Assembly: GCA_028873595.1 (NCBI GenBank)
Contig: JAPPOV010000014.1
Location: forward strand, 1 to 64,000
Origin: Gemmatimonadota bacterium
Lineage (GTDB): Bacteria > Gemmatimonadota > Gemmatimonadetes > Longimicrobiales > Gaopeijiaceae
DNA: 64,000 nucleotides
Reading direction: 5' to 3'
The position numbers and the translations under genes were made by a program. The notes beneath the pieces are model-generated. The model did not search any database and had not been told where the DNA came from. It saw only the letters and a list, made by a program, of their open reading frames with translations. This document shows positions 25,962-34,469 of this stretch, in pieces; position 1 is the stretch's first letter, and every line of letters begins with the position of its first letter.

Positions 25962-26828
25962 ATGACTCATCACATCGACGAACTCGGAGCCCATGTCTCC
26001 GCAAGCGGAGGTGTCGACCGGGCGCCGGGTCGCGCTCACGACATCGACGCGACCGTTCTTCAGCTCTTTACCAAACAGCCGAGCCGTTGGGCTGAATCGG
26101 TGATCGATCAGGCGACAGCTGATGCGTTCAAGGCTGCCCGAGCAGAGCACGGGATAACCGTCGCAGGTGCCCATGACTCGTATCTGATCAACCTGTCATC
26201 CCCGGATCGCAGGCTGTGGCGGATGTCTCAGCGCTCTTTCGAGGCCGAGCTGGGCCGCTGTGCGCTCTTGGATCTCGATTTTCTGGTCACGCATCCGGGC
26301 AACGCGACGGACAGGGATACTCAGGCGGGGCTGGAGCGAAACGCCCGCGGCGTCACGGAGTCCCTCGAGGCCGTGGATGGTCAGACGAAGGTGCTTCTCG
26401 AACTCACCGCCGGCAGCGGCACGAGCGTCGGAGCGACGTTTGAGAATCTGCAGTCGATGATCGAGATGATCCCCTCAGAGCAGCGTCATCGGGTCGGCAT
26501 CTGCTTCGACACATGTCACGCGTTCAGCGCAGGCTACGATCTCGTTGACGACTACGAAGGTGTCTGGGCGGCGTTCGACGACGTGATTGGTCTCGATCGC
26601 CTGGGGCTGATTCACATGAACGACTCGCAGCATGCGTTCGACTCTCGGAAAGACCGGCATGAAGCCATCGGAGAGGGAAGTCTCGGGCTCGAGCCCTTCA
26701 GGCGCATCGTCCTGGATGAACGACTCACGAGCGTCCCCAAGATTCTCGAGACGCCGAAGGGTGACGATGGGGAGCACGCAGACATTCGGAACTTGACGTT
26801 GTTGCGGACGTTGCGAATCGAGGGCTGA
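25962..26828 (+). CDS. nfo: Deoxyribonuclease IV (AP endonuclease)
   Basis: A 288-residue zinc-dependent apurinic/apyrimidinic endonuclease of base excision repair, cutting 5' of abasic sites. The start GAHVSASGGV at about 9-18 and the family blocks NLSSPD, VTHPGN, LLELTAGSGTSVG (Glu metal ligand), GICFDTCHAFSAGYD and IHMNDSQ followed by HEAIGEGSLG are all present, giving the full trinuclear zinc site. Length is normal. It is followed by a strong intrinsic terminator, so it is probably monocistronic. Confidence 0.95.
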   Translation: MTHHIDELGAHVSASGGVDRAPGRAHDIDATVLQLFTKQPSRWAESVIDQATADAFKAARAEHGITVAGAHDSYLINLSSPDRRLWRMSQRSFEAELGRCALLDLDFLVTHPGNATDRDTQAGLERNARGVTESLEAVDGQTKVLLELTAGSGTSVGATFENLQSMIEMIPSEQRHRVGICFDTCHAFSAGYDLVDDYEGVWAAFDDVIGLDRLGLIHMNDSQHAFDSRKDRHEAIGEGSLGLEPFRRIVLDERLTSVPKILETPKGDDGEHADIRNLTLLRTLRIEG

Positions 26829-26857
26829 GCCGACTCCTGTCCCGACAAAGCCTTCGC

Positions 26858-26910
26858 AAAGCCCCATGCGGTCATCTATATTCACCGTCCGCAGTCGAAG
26901 GGCTTTTTAT
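26858..26910 (+). terminator. Intrinsic terminator after nfo
   Basis: AAAGCCC (26858-26864) pairs with GGGCTTT (26900-26906), with an inner TGCGG/CCGCA stem, and ends in TTTTTATT. It lies 30 nt after the nfo stop. The loop contains TATATT, which could also be a -10 for the downstream leader. Confidence 0.75.
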
Positions 26911-27042
26911 TGAGCCAACACATCGAAGCCGGGACTGACTCCTGGACACGACGCTAAGCCCCGGTGGAGGGGAAAGCGGTAAGGTTCGGGGAGGTCGCCA
27001 CTCGTGGATTCCCGGGCTTCAATGAATCCCCCTTCGATTGCA
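26911..27042 (+). ncRNA. Structured leader or small RNA upstream of the pterin genes (unidentified)
   Basis: A gene-free stretch between two intrinsic terminators. GAAGCCGGGA at 26925-26934 pairs with TCCCGGGCTTC at 27010-27020 (ten pairs, one bulged G), closing about 75 nt that can form further stems such as CCCC/GGGG near 26960-26972. CCCCC at about 27028-27032 could pair with the GGGGG of the following terminator and act as an antiterminator. This fits a riboswitch or attenuator, or a short independent RNA. I compared it by eye with cobalamin, TPP, SAM, THF and c-di-GMP cores and found no match. Confidence 0.4.
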
Positions 27043-27097
27043 GCGGGGGTCGGTGCGCGTCGCGATGCGGCATGGCACCGGCTCCCGCATTTTTATT
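27043..27097 (+). terminator. Intrinsic terminator inside the leader of the PTPS gene
   Basis: Arms at 27043-27056 and 27075-27088 form 14 pairs including two G-U pairs, followed by ATTTTTATTG. It ends 85 nt before the PTPS start and would stop transcripts before the pterin genes unless an alternative structure forms or a promoter lies downstream. Confidence 0.75.
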
Positions 27098-27181
27098 GTC
27101 CGGCCACCTTCGGTGGATCGCGCCACGAGCGTTCGGGTAGCCGACACCACTGCAGAACAGAACCCTGAACGAGATGGAGCC

Positions 27182-27607
27182 ATGCCTACCGTGCGCGTGA
27201 CTCGCCGAGCGCACTTCTGCTCGGCCCACAGACTCTTCCGCGAAGATTGGTCGGAGGAGCGAAACCGAGAGGTCTTCGGTGACTGCTCCAACGTGAACTG
27301 GCACGGACACAACTACATCCTGGATGTGACCGTCGAGGGCCCGGTCAACCCCGAGACGGGGTTCGTCATGGATCTCAAGGCCATCAAGCACGCGATGAAG
27401 GATCGTGTGATCGACGACGTCGATCACCGTAACCTGAACCTCGAAGTTCCGTGGCTCGAGGGAACGATGGCGTCGACGGAGAACTTCGCCGTGGCCATCT
27501 GGGATCGTCTCGCGGACGTGCTCCCCGAGGGGGTCCGGCTTCACAGGGTTTACCTGCAGGAAACACCCAACAATTCCGTAGAGTACCTGGGGCCCGAAGG
27601 GGGCTGA
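27182..27607 (+). CDS. 6-pyruvoyltetrahydropterin synthase, PTPS-II type (Cys-x5-His-Gly-His)
   Basis: A 141-residue zinc enzyme converting 7,8-dihydroneopterin triphosphate. Zinc ligands are His16, His41 and His43; the nucleophile is Cys35 in CSNVNWHGH, i.e. Cys followed by five residues and HGH. This spacing is that of eukaryotic PTPS (tetrahydrobiopterin route), not of QueD (Cys-x3-HGH) or the folate-type PTPS-III (Glu-x2-HGH). [22 protein letters not shown] and E127-TPNNSVEY also match eukaryotic PTPS. ATG 27182 has GGAG upstream. It is 4 nt before folE, with an SDR after that, so a biopterin-like product is likely. Confidence 0.85.
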   Translation: MPTVRVTRRAHFCSAHRLFREDWSEERNREVFGDCSNVNWHGHNYILDVTVEGPVNPETGFVMDLKAIKHAMKDRVIDDVDHRNLNLEVPWLEGTMASTENFAVAIWDRLADVLPEGVRLHRVYLQETPNNSVEYLGPEGG

Positions 27608-27611
27608 CAAT

Positions 27612-28211
27612 ATGACGTATCAGAGTGGGTCCGACTTGTCCGGAGTCGCTTTCGAGGACCTCGTTGCAGAGATGATCCGCCGGTGCGGCGACACGCCGGA
27701 CCGCGATGGCATGATGAAGACGCCTGAACGCGTGGCCAAGGCAATGGCTTTCCTCACCAAGGGGTACGGGGAGGCCCCCGAGACCGTCGTTGGCGATGCG
27801 ATGTTCTCCGAAAACCACCAGGGCATGGTGCTCGTCAAGGATGTAGAGCTCTACTCGCTTTGTGAGCATCACATGCTTCCGTTTTTCGGAAAGGCGCATG
27901 TTGCGTACATCCCGAACGGCAACGTGATAGGCCTTTCGAAGGTCGCGAGGCTGGTCGAGGTCTACGCGAGACGCTTTCAGGTTCAGGAGCGACTCACTGA
28001 GCAGGTCGCGCAGGCGGTGTGGGAAACGACCAATCCACAGGGCGTCGCCGTCGTGGTCGAGGCTTACCATCTCTGCATGATGATGCGTGGCGTGCAAAAG
28101 CAGAACTCGAAGACGCTGACGTCGGCCATGCGGGGCCTCTTCCTCGAGGACCACCGGACGCGCGACGAATTCATGCGGATGGTGACCAGCACACATCCGA
28201 CGGTTGGATGA
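27612..28211 (+). CDS. folE: GTP cyclohydrolase I
   Basis: A 199-residue enzyme making 7,8-dihydroneopterin triphosphate from GTP, the first step for folate, queuosine and tetrahydrobiopterin. The zinc site is complete: Cys84 and His87 in LCEHHMLPF, and Cys155 in [10 protein letters not shown]. The RTPERVAKA-like start is [10 protein letters not shown] at 37-46 and the [15 protein letters not shown] motif is intact. It follows PTPS by 4 nt and overlaps the SDR by 4 nt, so it is embedded in the pterin operon. The genome may carry another folE for folate. Confidence 0.95.
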   Translation: MTYQSGSDLSGVAFEDLVAEMIRRCGDTPDRDGMMKTPERVAKAMAFLTKGYGEAPETVVGDAMFSENHQGMVLVKDVELYSLCEHHMLPFFGKAHVAYIPNGNVIGLSKVARLVEVYARRFQVQERLTEQVAQAVWETTNPQGVAVVVEAYHLCMMMRGVQKQNSKTLTSAMRGLFLEDHRTRDEFMRMVTSTHPTVG

Positions 28212-28927
28212 CGGAGACCACTCGGCTCGCCGGGCTCACCTGCCTCGTCACTGGCGCGAGTCGCGGAATCGGCCGCGCGAGCGCCATCGCCCTCGCTGAA
28301 CAGGGCGCCAAGGTGTGGGCTATGGCGCGCAGCGGTGACGCACTCCAGGAACTCCAGCGTGAATGCGGTGCGTTACCGATCATTGCCGATCTGATGGACG
28401 ATCATGCCGTCTGGGCAGCGCTCGACGAGGTGGCAGAGTCGAGCGGCGGTGTGCCTGACGTGGCTGTGAACGCGGCGGGTGTGTTTGGCGTTGAAGCGTG
28501 CGAGAGCGAGTCCGTGGCATCGTTCGATGCGCACCTGGCCGTCAATCTGCGGGCGCCCTTTCTCGTGACCCGTGCCCTCCTGCCGGGCATGCTGCAGCGC
28601 GGCTCGGGTCTGGTGATCCACATTGGCTCCGTCGCAGGCCGTAAGGCGTTCCCCGGGAACGGGGCGTACTCGGCATCGAAATTCGGGCTCAGAGGATTCC
28701 ACGAAGTGCTTCTCGAGGAGGTCCGCGGCACTGGCGTGCGGGCATGCTTGATCGAGCCTGCCGCGACCGACACGTCCCTCTGGGACGAGCTCGACCCCGA
28801 TGCCGACCCGAACCTCCCGAACCGGTCGGACATGCTGACGCCCGAGCAGGTAGCTGAGGCCGTCGTCTTCGTCGCCACGCGGCCCGACGGCGTCACCGTG
28901 CCTCATCTCGCGGTGGAGCGCGGCTGA
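28208..28927 (+). CDS. SDR-family oxidoreductase, possible sepiapterin-reductase-like enzyme
   Basis: A 239-residue short-chain dehydrogenase starting in an ATGA overlap with folE. TGASRGIG is at residues 15-22, NAAG near 88-91, Ser141 in IGSVAG and catalytic YSASK at 154-158: the active site is complete. Position directly after PTPS and GTP cyclohydrolase I makes it the natural candidate for the final reduction of 6-pyruvoyl-tetrahydropterin, the role of sepiapterin reductase, itself an SDR. Motifs alone cannot separate that from 3-oxoacyl-ACP reductase activity. Confidence 0.8.
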   Translation: MTETTRLAGLTCLVTGASRGIGRASAIALAEQGAKVWAMARSGDALQELQRECGALPIIADLMDDHAVWAALDEVAESSGGVPDVAVNAAGVFGVEACESESVASFDAHLAVNLRAPFLVTRALLPGMLQRGSGLVIHIGSVAGRKAFPGNGAYSASKFGLRGFHEVLLEEVRGTGVRACLIEPAATDTSLWDELDPDADPNLPNRSDMLTPEQVAEAVVFVATRPDGVTVPHLAVERG

Positions 28928-28935
28928 CCCGCCGC

Positions 28936-29568
28936 ATGCACTTCCTCCTGACGGATCGCCTCAGTTGCCCACGGTGCGGGCCGGCGTTCGGCCTCATTCT
29001 GCTCGCCCACCAACTCGCTGATCGCCGCGTGCACTCCGGGGTGCTCGGATGCCCGAACTGCCGGGACTCGTTCCCGGTCGATCACGGGTTCGCGGACCTC
29101 AGGGCTCCGCCGCGCGGAGACCTGCCCGAGGGTCACGCAGGCGTGGACCCGCAGCGGCCTGCGGATGTCGACGTCGAGCGCGTAGTCGCCCTCCTGGGCA
29201 TCCACAGGGGACCGGGGACCGTCGCCGCACTCGGCGTTGCGGCTGCCTTCGCTGCTCCGATCGCGGAAGCGGTCGAGGATCTCATGGTGGTCGCCGTCGA
29301 TCCGGATACGAAGGCGTGGCCAATGCACAACGCTGTGACACGGATGGTCGCGTTTCCCGGGCTGCCGTTCTTCGATCGGACGTTGCGCGGTGCTGTCGTC
29401 GACGGCGCGCTCGGTCCCGCGTTGCTCTATGAAGCGTGCAGGTGCATCGCGCCGATGAGCCGTGTCGTGGTACTCGGAGCGACGACGGATGCGACCCGGA
29501 TCATCGAGGAGGCGGGGTTGTCGGTACTCGCCGCTGAGGACGAAACCGTCGTAGCCGCAAGAGGTTGA
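28936..29568 (+). CDS. Trm112-like zinc-ribbon protein, 210 aa
   Basis: The first 60 residues hold two Cys pairs, SCPRCG and GCPNCRDSFPV, with FPVDHGFADLR, typical of Trm112/UPF0434-like zinc domains that assist methyltransferases. The rest (about 70-210) looks like a Rossmann-type fold stripped of clear SAM motifs (TVAALGVAAAFAAPIAEAV, MVVAVDPDTKAW, VVVLGATTDATRIIEEAG). This may be a degenerate methyltransferase-like domain fused to its zinc partner. No exact family recognised. It begins 8 nt after the SDR gene, within the same run of genes. Confidence 0.6.
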   Translation: MHFLLTDRLSCPRCGPAFGLILLAHQLADRRVHSGVLGCPNCRDSFPVDHGFADLRAPPRGDLPEGHAGVDPQRPADVDVERVVALLGIHRGPGTVAALGVAAAFAAPIAEAVEDLMVVAVDPDTKAWPMHNAVTRMVAFPGLPFFDRTLRGAVVDGALGPALLYEACRCIAPMSRVVVLGATTDATRIIEEAGLSVLAAEDETVVAARG

Positions 29569-29671
29569 GCGTTGCGCCCTTGCCTCCGGGCTTTCTACCT
29601 TCAGCAACCTTTGGGGAAGCGGCTTCGGAGGGGGACTCCGACGCCGGCCACGGTACTCTGACCCACCGCGC

Positions 29672-30121
29672 ATGGCGTTCTGGAAGAAGCTCCTCGGGAG
29701 CGGCGACGATCAGCGCGTCGATTACTACGACGAAGGCGTCAGCCTCCTCGATGACGGGAAGTTCCACGAGGCGCTCACCTCGTTTCGGCTCGCTCTCAAG
29801 GCAGCGCCCGGAGACCCGGTCGTTCTCCAGCAGATCGCGATCTGCTACACACGGATCGGGATGGTCGATGAGGCCGCCAAGACGTATCGCCACGTGCTTC
29901 AAAAGGACCCGGCTTCATCCGGTGCGCATTACGGGCTCGCGTTCATCATGCTGCGAAGCGAAACGCCGGACGACGCCATTCCGCATCTCGAGGCATTCCT
30001 GGCCAACGCCCCTCGGGACGACGACGCGGGCGCCCACGTGGAGCATGCACGATGGACACTGGCTAAGCTGCGCGGCGAAGAAGGCGATACCGACCCCACG
30101 ACGTCTCACACACAAGGATGA
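29672..30121 (+). CDS. TPR-repeat protein, 149 aa
   Basis: A small soluble protein of about three tetratricopeptide repeats (YYDEGVSLLDDGKFHEALTSF, PVVLQQIAICYTRIGMVDEAA, SGAHYGLAFIMLRSETPDDAI). TPRs are protein-protein interaction helices, so a scaffold role is inferred. There is no signal peptide; the N-terminus MAFWKKLLGSGDDQ is charged and amphipathic. It overlaps the OsmC gene by 4 nt and is therefore co-translated with it. Confidence 0.75.
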   Translation: MAFWKKLLGSGDDQRVDYYDEGVSLLDDGKFHEALTSFRLALKAAPGDPVVLQQIAICYTRIGMVDEAAKTYRHVLQKDPASSGAHYGLAFIMLRSETPDDAIPHLEAFLANAPRDDDAGAHVEHARWTLAKLRGEEGDTDPTTSHTQG

Positions 30122-30543
30122 CCGCGATGTCGTCTAACGTTCGACAAGCTCGCTTGCGCTGGACCGGTGAAGGGATGGCGTTCCGGGGCGGCCCCGATGG
30201 AGGTGCGGAGATCGGCATCGACAGTGAGGGAGTGGAAGGCCCCGCTCCGATGCATCTCCTGCTGATGTCGGTGGGCGCGTGCATGGCGATCGACGTACTG
30301 ATGATTCTGGACAAGGGGCGCGTGCCCCTCGAGGAACTGGAGATCGAGACGGTCGGGGTACGAGCGGACGATCACCCGAAGAAGTATGAGTCGCTCGAGC
30401 TGATCTATCGACTGCGTGGGCCGGCCGAAGAGGATCAGTCCAAGATCGATCGGGCGATCGAACTTTCGAAAGACAAGTACTGTTCGGTCCTCCACACTCT
30501 GGACCCGAACGTCGCACTGTCTATCCGTAGCGAACGGATCTAA
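30118..30543 (+). CDS. OsmC-family protein
   Basis: A 141-residue protein of the OsmC/Ohr peroxide-reductase superfamily. The catalytic pair is Cys55 in GACMAIDV and Cys122 in KYCSVLHTL, both in the positions seen in peroxidase-active members. The ATG at 30118 overlaps the preceding TPR gene; ATG 30127 (MSSNVRQ) is a possible alternative. Thiol-dependent removal of organic hydroperoxides in the cytoplasm is the family role. Confidence 0.85.
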   Translation: MTAMSSNVRQARLRWTGEGMAFRGGPDGGAEIGIDSEGVEGPAPMHLLLMSVGACMAIDVLMILDKGRVPLEELEIETVGVRADDHPKKYESLELIYRLRGPAEEDQSKIDRAIELSKDKYCSVLHTLDPNVALSIRSERI

Positions 30544-30551
30544 GGGGCTTC

Positions 30552-32393
30552 GTGGGGACCACACTCGACTATTTCGCCAAAGAGGCGCCGATCCCAGCGT
30601 CCACGCTCACGGGCCTCTTTTACGAGGCGGTCGATCGGTTCAGCGACGACGTCGCGCTGCAGCGCTTCGAAACGGCCGACCACCTGGTCGACATCAGCTA
30701 CAACGAAGTACTCGGCGAAGTCATGCGCTTGGGTGGGGCACTTCAGGCCTCGGGTGTGGCCCGTGGCGACCGGGTGGCCATCCTTTCGGAGAACCGGCCG
30801 GAGTGGGTGACTGTCGATTATGGATCACTTTGTGTGGGCGCGTGGGTCGTTCCCATTTACCCGACGCTGACTCCTGCGCAGATCGAGTACGTTCTGACGG
30901 ATTCGGGCGCGAGCATCGTGTGTGCATCGACCCCGGCTCTGGCGGCGAACGCACTCGCAGCCGCAGCGGCATGCGAGCAGGACATCACGGTCGTCGCGTT
31001 CGATGAGGGAGCGCCGGCGGGAGCCATCCCGTGGGATGTCTTCCTCGATCGGAGTGGGTCGGTCGACACACCGGATGATCGGGCGCGCTTCCGTGAGGAG
31101 GCGCTCCGGGCTCAGCCGGAAGACGTGGCGACGGTGCTGTATACGTCCGGCACCACGGGGCCTCCGAAAGGCGTCATGCTGACGCACAACAACGTGGCGT
31201 CGAATGTTCGCGCGACTCAGATGCATCTTGGTGTCCTCGCCTCGGACACGACGATCAGCTTCCTGCCTCTGTCGCACATCCTTCAGCGTATGGGCGATTA
31301 CCTGAACTTCTGGGTCGGGGTGACGATTGCCTATCCACGTTCGATGGAGACCCTGATCGTCGATCTAAAGCGAGTGGCGCCGACGGTCGTGATCTCGGTG
31401 CCCCGGATCTACGAGAAGATCTACAATGGCGTGATGTCGGCGCGTGGCCCCAAGAAGAAGTTGATCGACTGGGCCGTACGCGTGGCCGATCATGCTGCGG
31501 ATGTGCGGCTCGCCGGTGCGGAGCCGAGCGGGTTGCTCGCGGTGAAGTATGCACTGGCGGACAAGCTGGTCTTCTCGAAGGTGAAGACGGCGGTCGGGGG
31601 ACGAGTCCGCTTCTTCATCAGTGGCGGCGGCCCCCTCGCACCCGCGTTGAACCGGTTCTTCTACTCGATCGGACTTACGATTCTCGAGGGCTACGGGCTC
31701 ACCGAGACCAGTCCCGTAACGAACGCCAACAACGGGGAGTACTTTCGCATCGGTACCGTCGGGCATCCGGTGCCGGGAACGGAAATCCGGATTGCGAGGG
31801 ATGGCGAGATCTTCGTCCGTGGCCCGCAGGTCATGAAGGGTTACTACAACAAGCCTGAGGCGACCGCCGAGGTCCTGTCGGACGACGGATGGTTTGCGAC
31901 GGGTGACATCGGTGAACTCGATGAGGATGGATTCCTCACGATCACCGATCGAAAGAAGGACATCATTGTTACGGCCGGTGGGAAGAACGTCGCTCCGCAG
32001 CCGATCGAGAATCTGCTCAAGACTCACCCACTCGTGGAACAGGCCGTCCTGATCGGCGATCGCAGGCGGTACTGCTCGCTGCTTGTGGTGCCGGCGTTTG
32101 ATGCCCTGCTTCAGTGGGCGGAGGACCGCGGGATCCAGACCGACTCAGTGTCCGACCTCGTTGCGTACCCGGAAGTCCTGAAGGGGGTCGAGGAGGAGCT
32201 CTTCGCGATGCTCGGCGACCTCGCTTCGTTCGAACGCCCGAAGAAGCTTGCGCTACTTGCAGAGGAGTTCACCGTCGAAAACGGACTCATGACGCCGACA
32301 TTGAAGGTGAAGCGTCGCGAACTTCGGGATCGCCTCGCTGACGTAATCAGTGCGCTCTACGACGAGGAGGCGGCGGACCTGACCGCACGCTGA
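30552..32393 (+). CDS. Long-chain acyl-CoA synthetase (AMP-forming)
   Basis: A 613-residue adenylating enzyme of the FadD15/ACSL type that activates fatty acids with ATP and CoA. The P-loop-like LYTSGTTGPPKGVM lies near residue 195-208, the adenine-binding EGYGLTETSPV near 379-389, GWFATGDIG near 450-458, and the hinge ITDRKKDIIVTAGGKNVAP near 468-486. The LPLSHILQR motif is typical of long-chain and plant/bacterial FadD15-like members. GTG start at 30552, 8 nt after osmC-like. Membrane association is likely peripheral. Confidence 0.9.
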   Translation: MGTTLDYFAKEAPIPASTLTGLFYEAVDRFSDDVALQRFETADHLVDISYNEVLGEVMRLGGALQASGVARGDRVAILSENRPEWVTVDYGSLCVGAWVVPIYPTLTPAQIEYVLTDSGASIVCASTPALAANALAAAAACEQDITVVAFDEGAPAGAIPWDVFLDRSGSVDTPDDRARFREEALRAQPEDVATVLYTSGTTGPPKGVMLTHNNVASNVRATQMHLGVLASDTTISFLPLSHILQRMGDYLNFWVGVTIAYPRSMETLIVDLKRVAPTVVISVPRIYEKIYNGVMSARGPKKKLIDWAVRVADHAADVRLAGAEPSGLLAVKYALADKLVFSKVKTAVGGRVRFFISGGGPLAPALNRFFYSIGLTILEGYGLTETSPVTNANNGEYFRIGTVGHPVPGTEIRIARDGEIFVRGPQVMKGYYNKPEATAEVLSDDGWFATGDIGELDEDGFLTITDRKKDIIVTAGGKNVAPQPIENLLKTHPLVEQAVLIGDRRRYCSLLVVPAFDALLQWAEDRGIQTDSVSDLVAYPEVLKGVEEELFAMLGDLASFERPKKLALLAEEFTVENGLMTPTLKVKRRELRDRLADVISALYDEEAADLTAR

Positions 32394-32398
32394 TCGCG

Positions 32399-32734
32399 AT
32401 GCAGACCCCGGATGACCTGACCACGGTGGTCGTACTCACGACAATGCCGGACGAGGATGCCGCCGGTGAGCTAGCTGCACATCTCGTGGAGGAGCGCCAG
32501 ATCGCGTGCGCCAACATCGTGCCTGGCGTCACGTCGATCTACCGTTGGGAGGGTGAATTGAAACGAGATACGGAGGTCCTCCTCGTGATGAAGACCACAT
32601 CGACTCGGGCCGAGACCCTTCAGGTGCGCATCGACGAACTCCACCCGTACGACGTGCCGGAGGTTCTCGTTCTCTCAGTTACGGGCGGACACCATCCGTA
32701 CCTTGCCTGGGTCGCATCCGAGGTCGCAGGCTGA
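32399..32734 (+). CDS. cutA: CutA divalent-cation-tolerance family protein
   Basis: A 111-residue trimeric CutA1-like protein. The core blocks are present: VLTTMPDEDAAGELAAHLVEE, ACANIVPGVTSIYRWEGE (36-53), EVLLVMKTT and the C-terminal HPYDVPEVL followed by YLAWV. It lies 5 nt after the acyl-CoA synthetase stop and ends the long co-directional run that begins with PTPS. The link to copper tolerance is historical; the molecular role of CutA remains unclear. Confidence 0.92.
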   Translation: MQTPDDLTTVVVLTTMPDEDAAGELAAHLVEERQIACANIVPGVTSIYRWEGELKRDTEVLLVMKTTSTRAETLQVRIDELHPYDVPEVLVLSVTGGHHPYLAWVASEVAG

Positions 32735-33151
32735 TTGCCAGAGGTCATACGCAGGCGCCTCCGTTCAGTACAGTCATTCGCCGTCTATGTCACGACCGCC
32801 GGCATTTAGCGCTGCCATTGAGTCAACGGAGAGGAGTCGAACGCGGTGGTGTCGCATAATCCCATCTAGGTGTCCATCACCTGAGGGCTCTGATTCATGA
32901 TGTGGATGATGCGCACACACGCCCGGAGCGCTGAAGTGTCTCGTCGAAGAGTTTCTTGAAAAGACTTTTTGCTTTTCAGCTCGATACCTGTTCAATGTGT
33001 GGGATGGTAGCGAAGCTACGTAGCGCGCTAGGGCGCAGGAGGGCACGATCGGCGCCGCCATATGCGCTCCATGGACCGAATCGACCGCCGGGTCGTATTG
33101 CCAGTGCCCGCCTGATTTTTGGTTTCAGCGCCGTGATGCAGGAGGACGACC
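32735..33151. other. Intergenic region, 417 bp, no confident gene
   Basis: AT-richer than its surroundings. GAAAAG at 32958-32963 and CTTTTC at 32972-32977 form a small inverted repeat. A CATAAT at 32855-32860 could be a -10 but lacks a -35 at proper distance. Short open frames on both strands have unlikely compositions. I see no tRNA or known RNA motif. Confidence 0.45.
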
Positions 33152-34195
33152 GTGGCACAGTGCGAGGGAACGACGAAGAAGGGTGAACGGTGCGCGCGAA
33201 GCACCCGCGCTGGATCGTCATATTGCGGTATCCACATCGATCAGGAGCGCCAAACCCGTAGCCCGACAAAACGTAAAAAGCGGACTGCCAAGAAGGCTCG
33301 AGACACGTTGCAGGTCGAGCTTTTGCCGGAGATGCCGGAGGCACCTGACGAGGAGGTAAAGCAGCCTTCGCACGTGGAGCCGTCGGCAAAAGTGGAAGAC
33401 GATCTGCTCAATGCGCTCGACGTCAGCCCTGAGCCGATATCCGGGAAGACGGAGCATCCCGGGGTCGAGCTCCGGCCGGTCAGTGAACCAGGCGCCGAGG
33501 CTGGGACTGCACAGCGTGCGGAATCCGAGCCCGAGATCCGGTCTTCGCCCGAGGATCCGGACGCTCCGTCAGTTCCTCGTCCTCAGGGAAACGAGCTCGC
33601 TCGCGCCCGTGACCTGGTTCAGTCCGGTCGTATCGAAGAGGCGATAGCGCGGTATTTGGAGATTCTGGTCGAGAACCCTCAAAATCTCCGGGCTCACAAC
33701 AACTTGGGCATCCTTTTCGACGAACTCGGGCAACATGACACCGCCGTCGAACATTTCGAGGCGGCGCTCGAAGTGGAGCCAAAAAACGTCGAAGTCCGTA
33801 CGAATTTGGCAAGCGCCCTGACGAAACTTGGTCGCTTCGATGCAGCTAATACCTCGATACTGCAGGCGCTTCGGCTGTCTCCCGACGACCCGGACGCACG
33901 GCTGATCAAGGGCATCCTGTCGTTCCGTCGGGGCCTCTATTCACAGGTCGAATCTGACTTGCGTTGGGTCTGTGAGCGCGACCCGGAGTTCGGGGAGGCG
34001 TTCTACTATCGGGCGGAGGCGCTGAACCGAACGGGCCACTTCGCCGAGGCTGCTAAGCTGATGCTTCGCGCGGCAGAACTGCTCCCGAATGACCCGAGAC
34101 CGTTCTATACACTCGGTAACCTCTACGACCGACAGAATCGTTTCCCTGAGGCCGCCGACATGTACCGTCGAGCTCGCGATTGTCAGGTATCGTGA
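33152..34195 (+). CDS. TPR protein with N-terminal Cys/His (DUF5763-like) motif
   Basis: A 347-residue protein from GTG 33152, with AGGAGGA 5 nt upstream. The first 32 residues carry a compact metal-binding pattern, CEGTTKKGERCARSTRAG then YCGIH (Cys-x7-Cys-x9-Cys-x2-His), as in DUF5763-like motifs. A disordered, Pro/Glu-rich linker covers about 35-140. Then come five or six TPRs (NLRAHNNLGILFDELGQHDTAV, NVEVRTNLASALTKLGRFDAAN and others). A scaffold role, possibly on nucleic acid or metal via the N-terminal motif, is inferred. Confidence 0.75.
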   Translation: MAQCEGTTKKGERCARSTRAGSSYCGIHIDQERQTRSPTKRKKRTAKKARDTLQVELLPEMPEAPDEEVKQPSHVEPSAKVEDDLLNALDVSPEPISGKTEHPGVELRPVSEPGAEAGTAQRAESEPEIRSSPEDPDAPSVPRPQGNELARARDLVQSGRIEEAIARYLEILVENPQNLRAHNNLGILFDELGQHDTAVEHFEAALEVEPKNVEVRTNLASALTKLGRFDAANTSILQALRLSPDDPDARLIKGILSFRRGLYSQVESDLRWVCERDPEFGEAFYYRAEALNRTGHFAEAAKLMLRAAELLPNDPRPFYTLGNLYDRQNRFPEAADMYRRARDCQVS

Positions 34196-34469
34196 TTCAA
34201 GTCCGTATCGGGAAGCTCGCTGAACGGACTGTCGAGGCCGTGATGCGAGCACTTCAGCCAGATTTCTCGCCGATGAGTTGTTCGCCCCGAGATCTGGTGC
34301 TGGGCGTAGGCCAGAGCGTTACGAAAAAGTTGATGATTTTCGGCTCCCTTCTGGTTGGCGGTGCGGCGATCATACCAATCCTCCCCACTTGGCCTCGGCT
34401 CGCGCCGGAACTCGGAAGATCAAGTCGGTAGACTTCTGACCGCACCTCCCTCACCCGGAGAATGCCCGA

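Noticed and set aside
26911-27042. Known riboswitch class (cobalamin, THF, TPP, SAM, c-di-GMP) in the PTPS leader
   Set aside because: A GCCACT string resembles a B12 box, but the other conserved cores of these classes are missing.
34180-34431. 83-codon ORF after the TPR gene
   Set aside because: Starts at a rare codon inside the TPR gene, with weak coding character.
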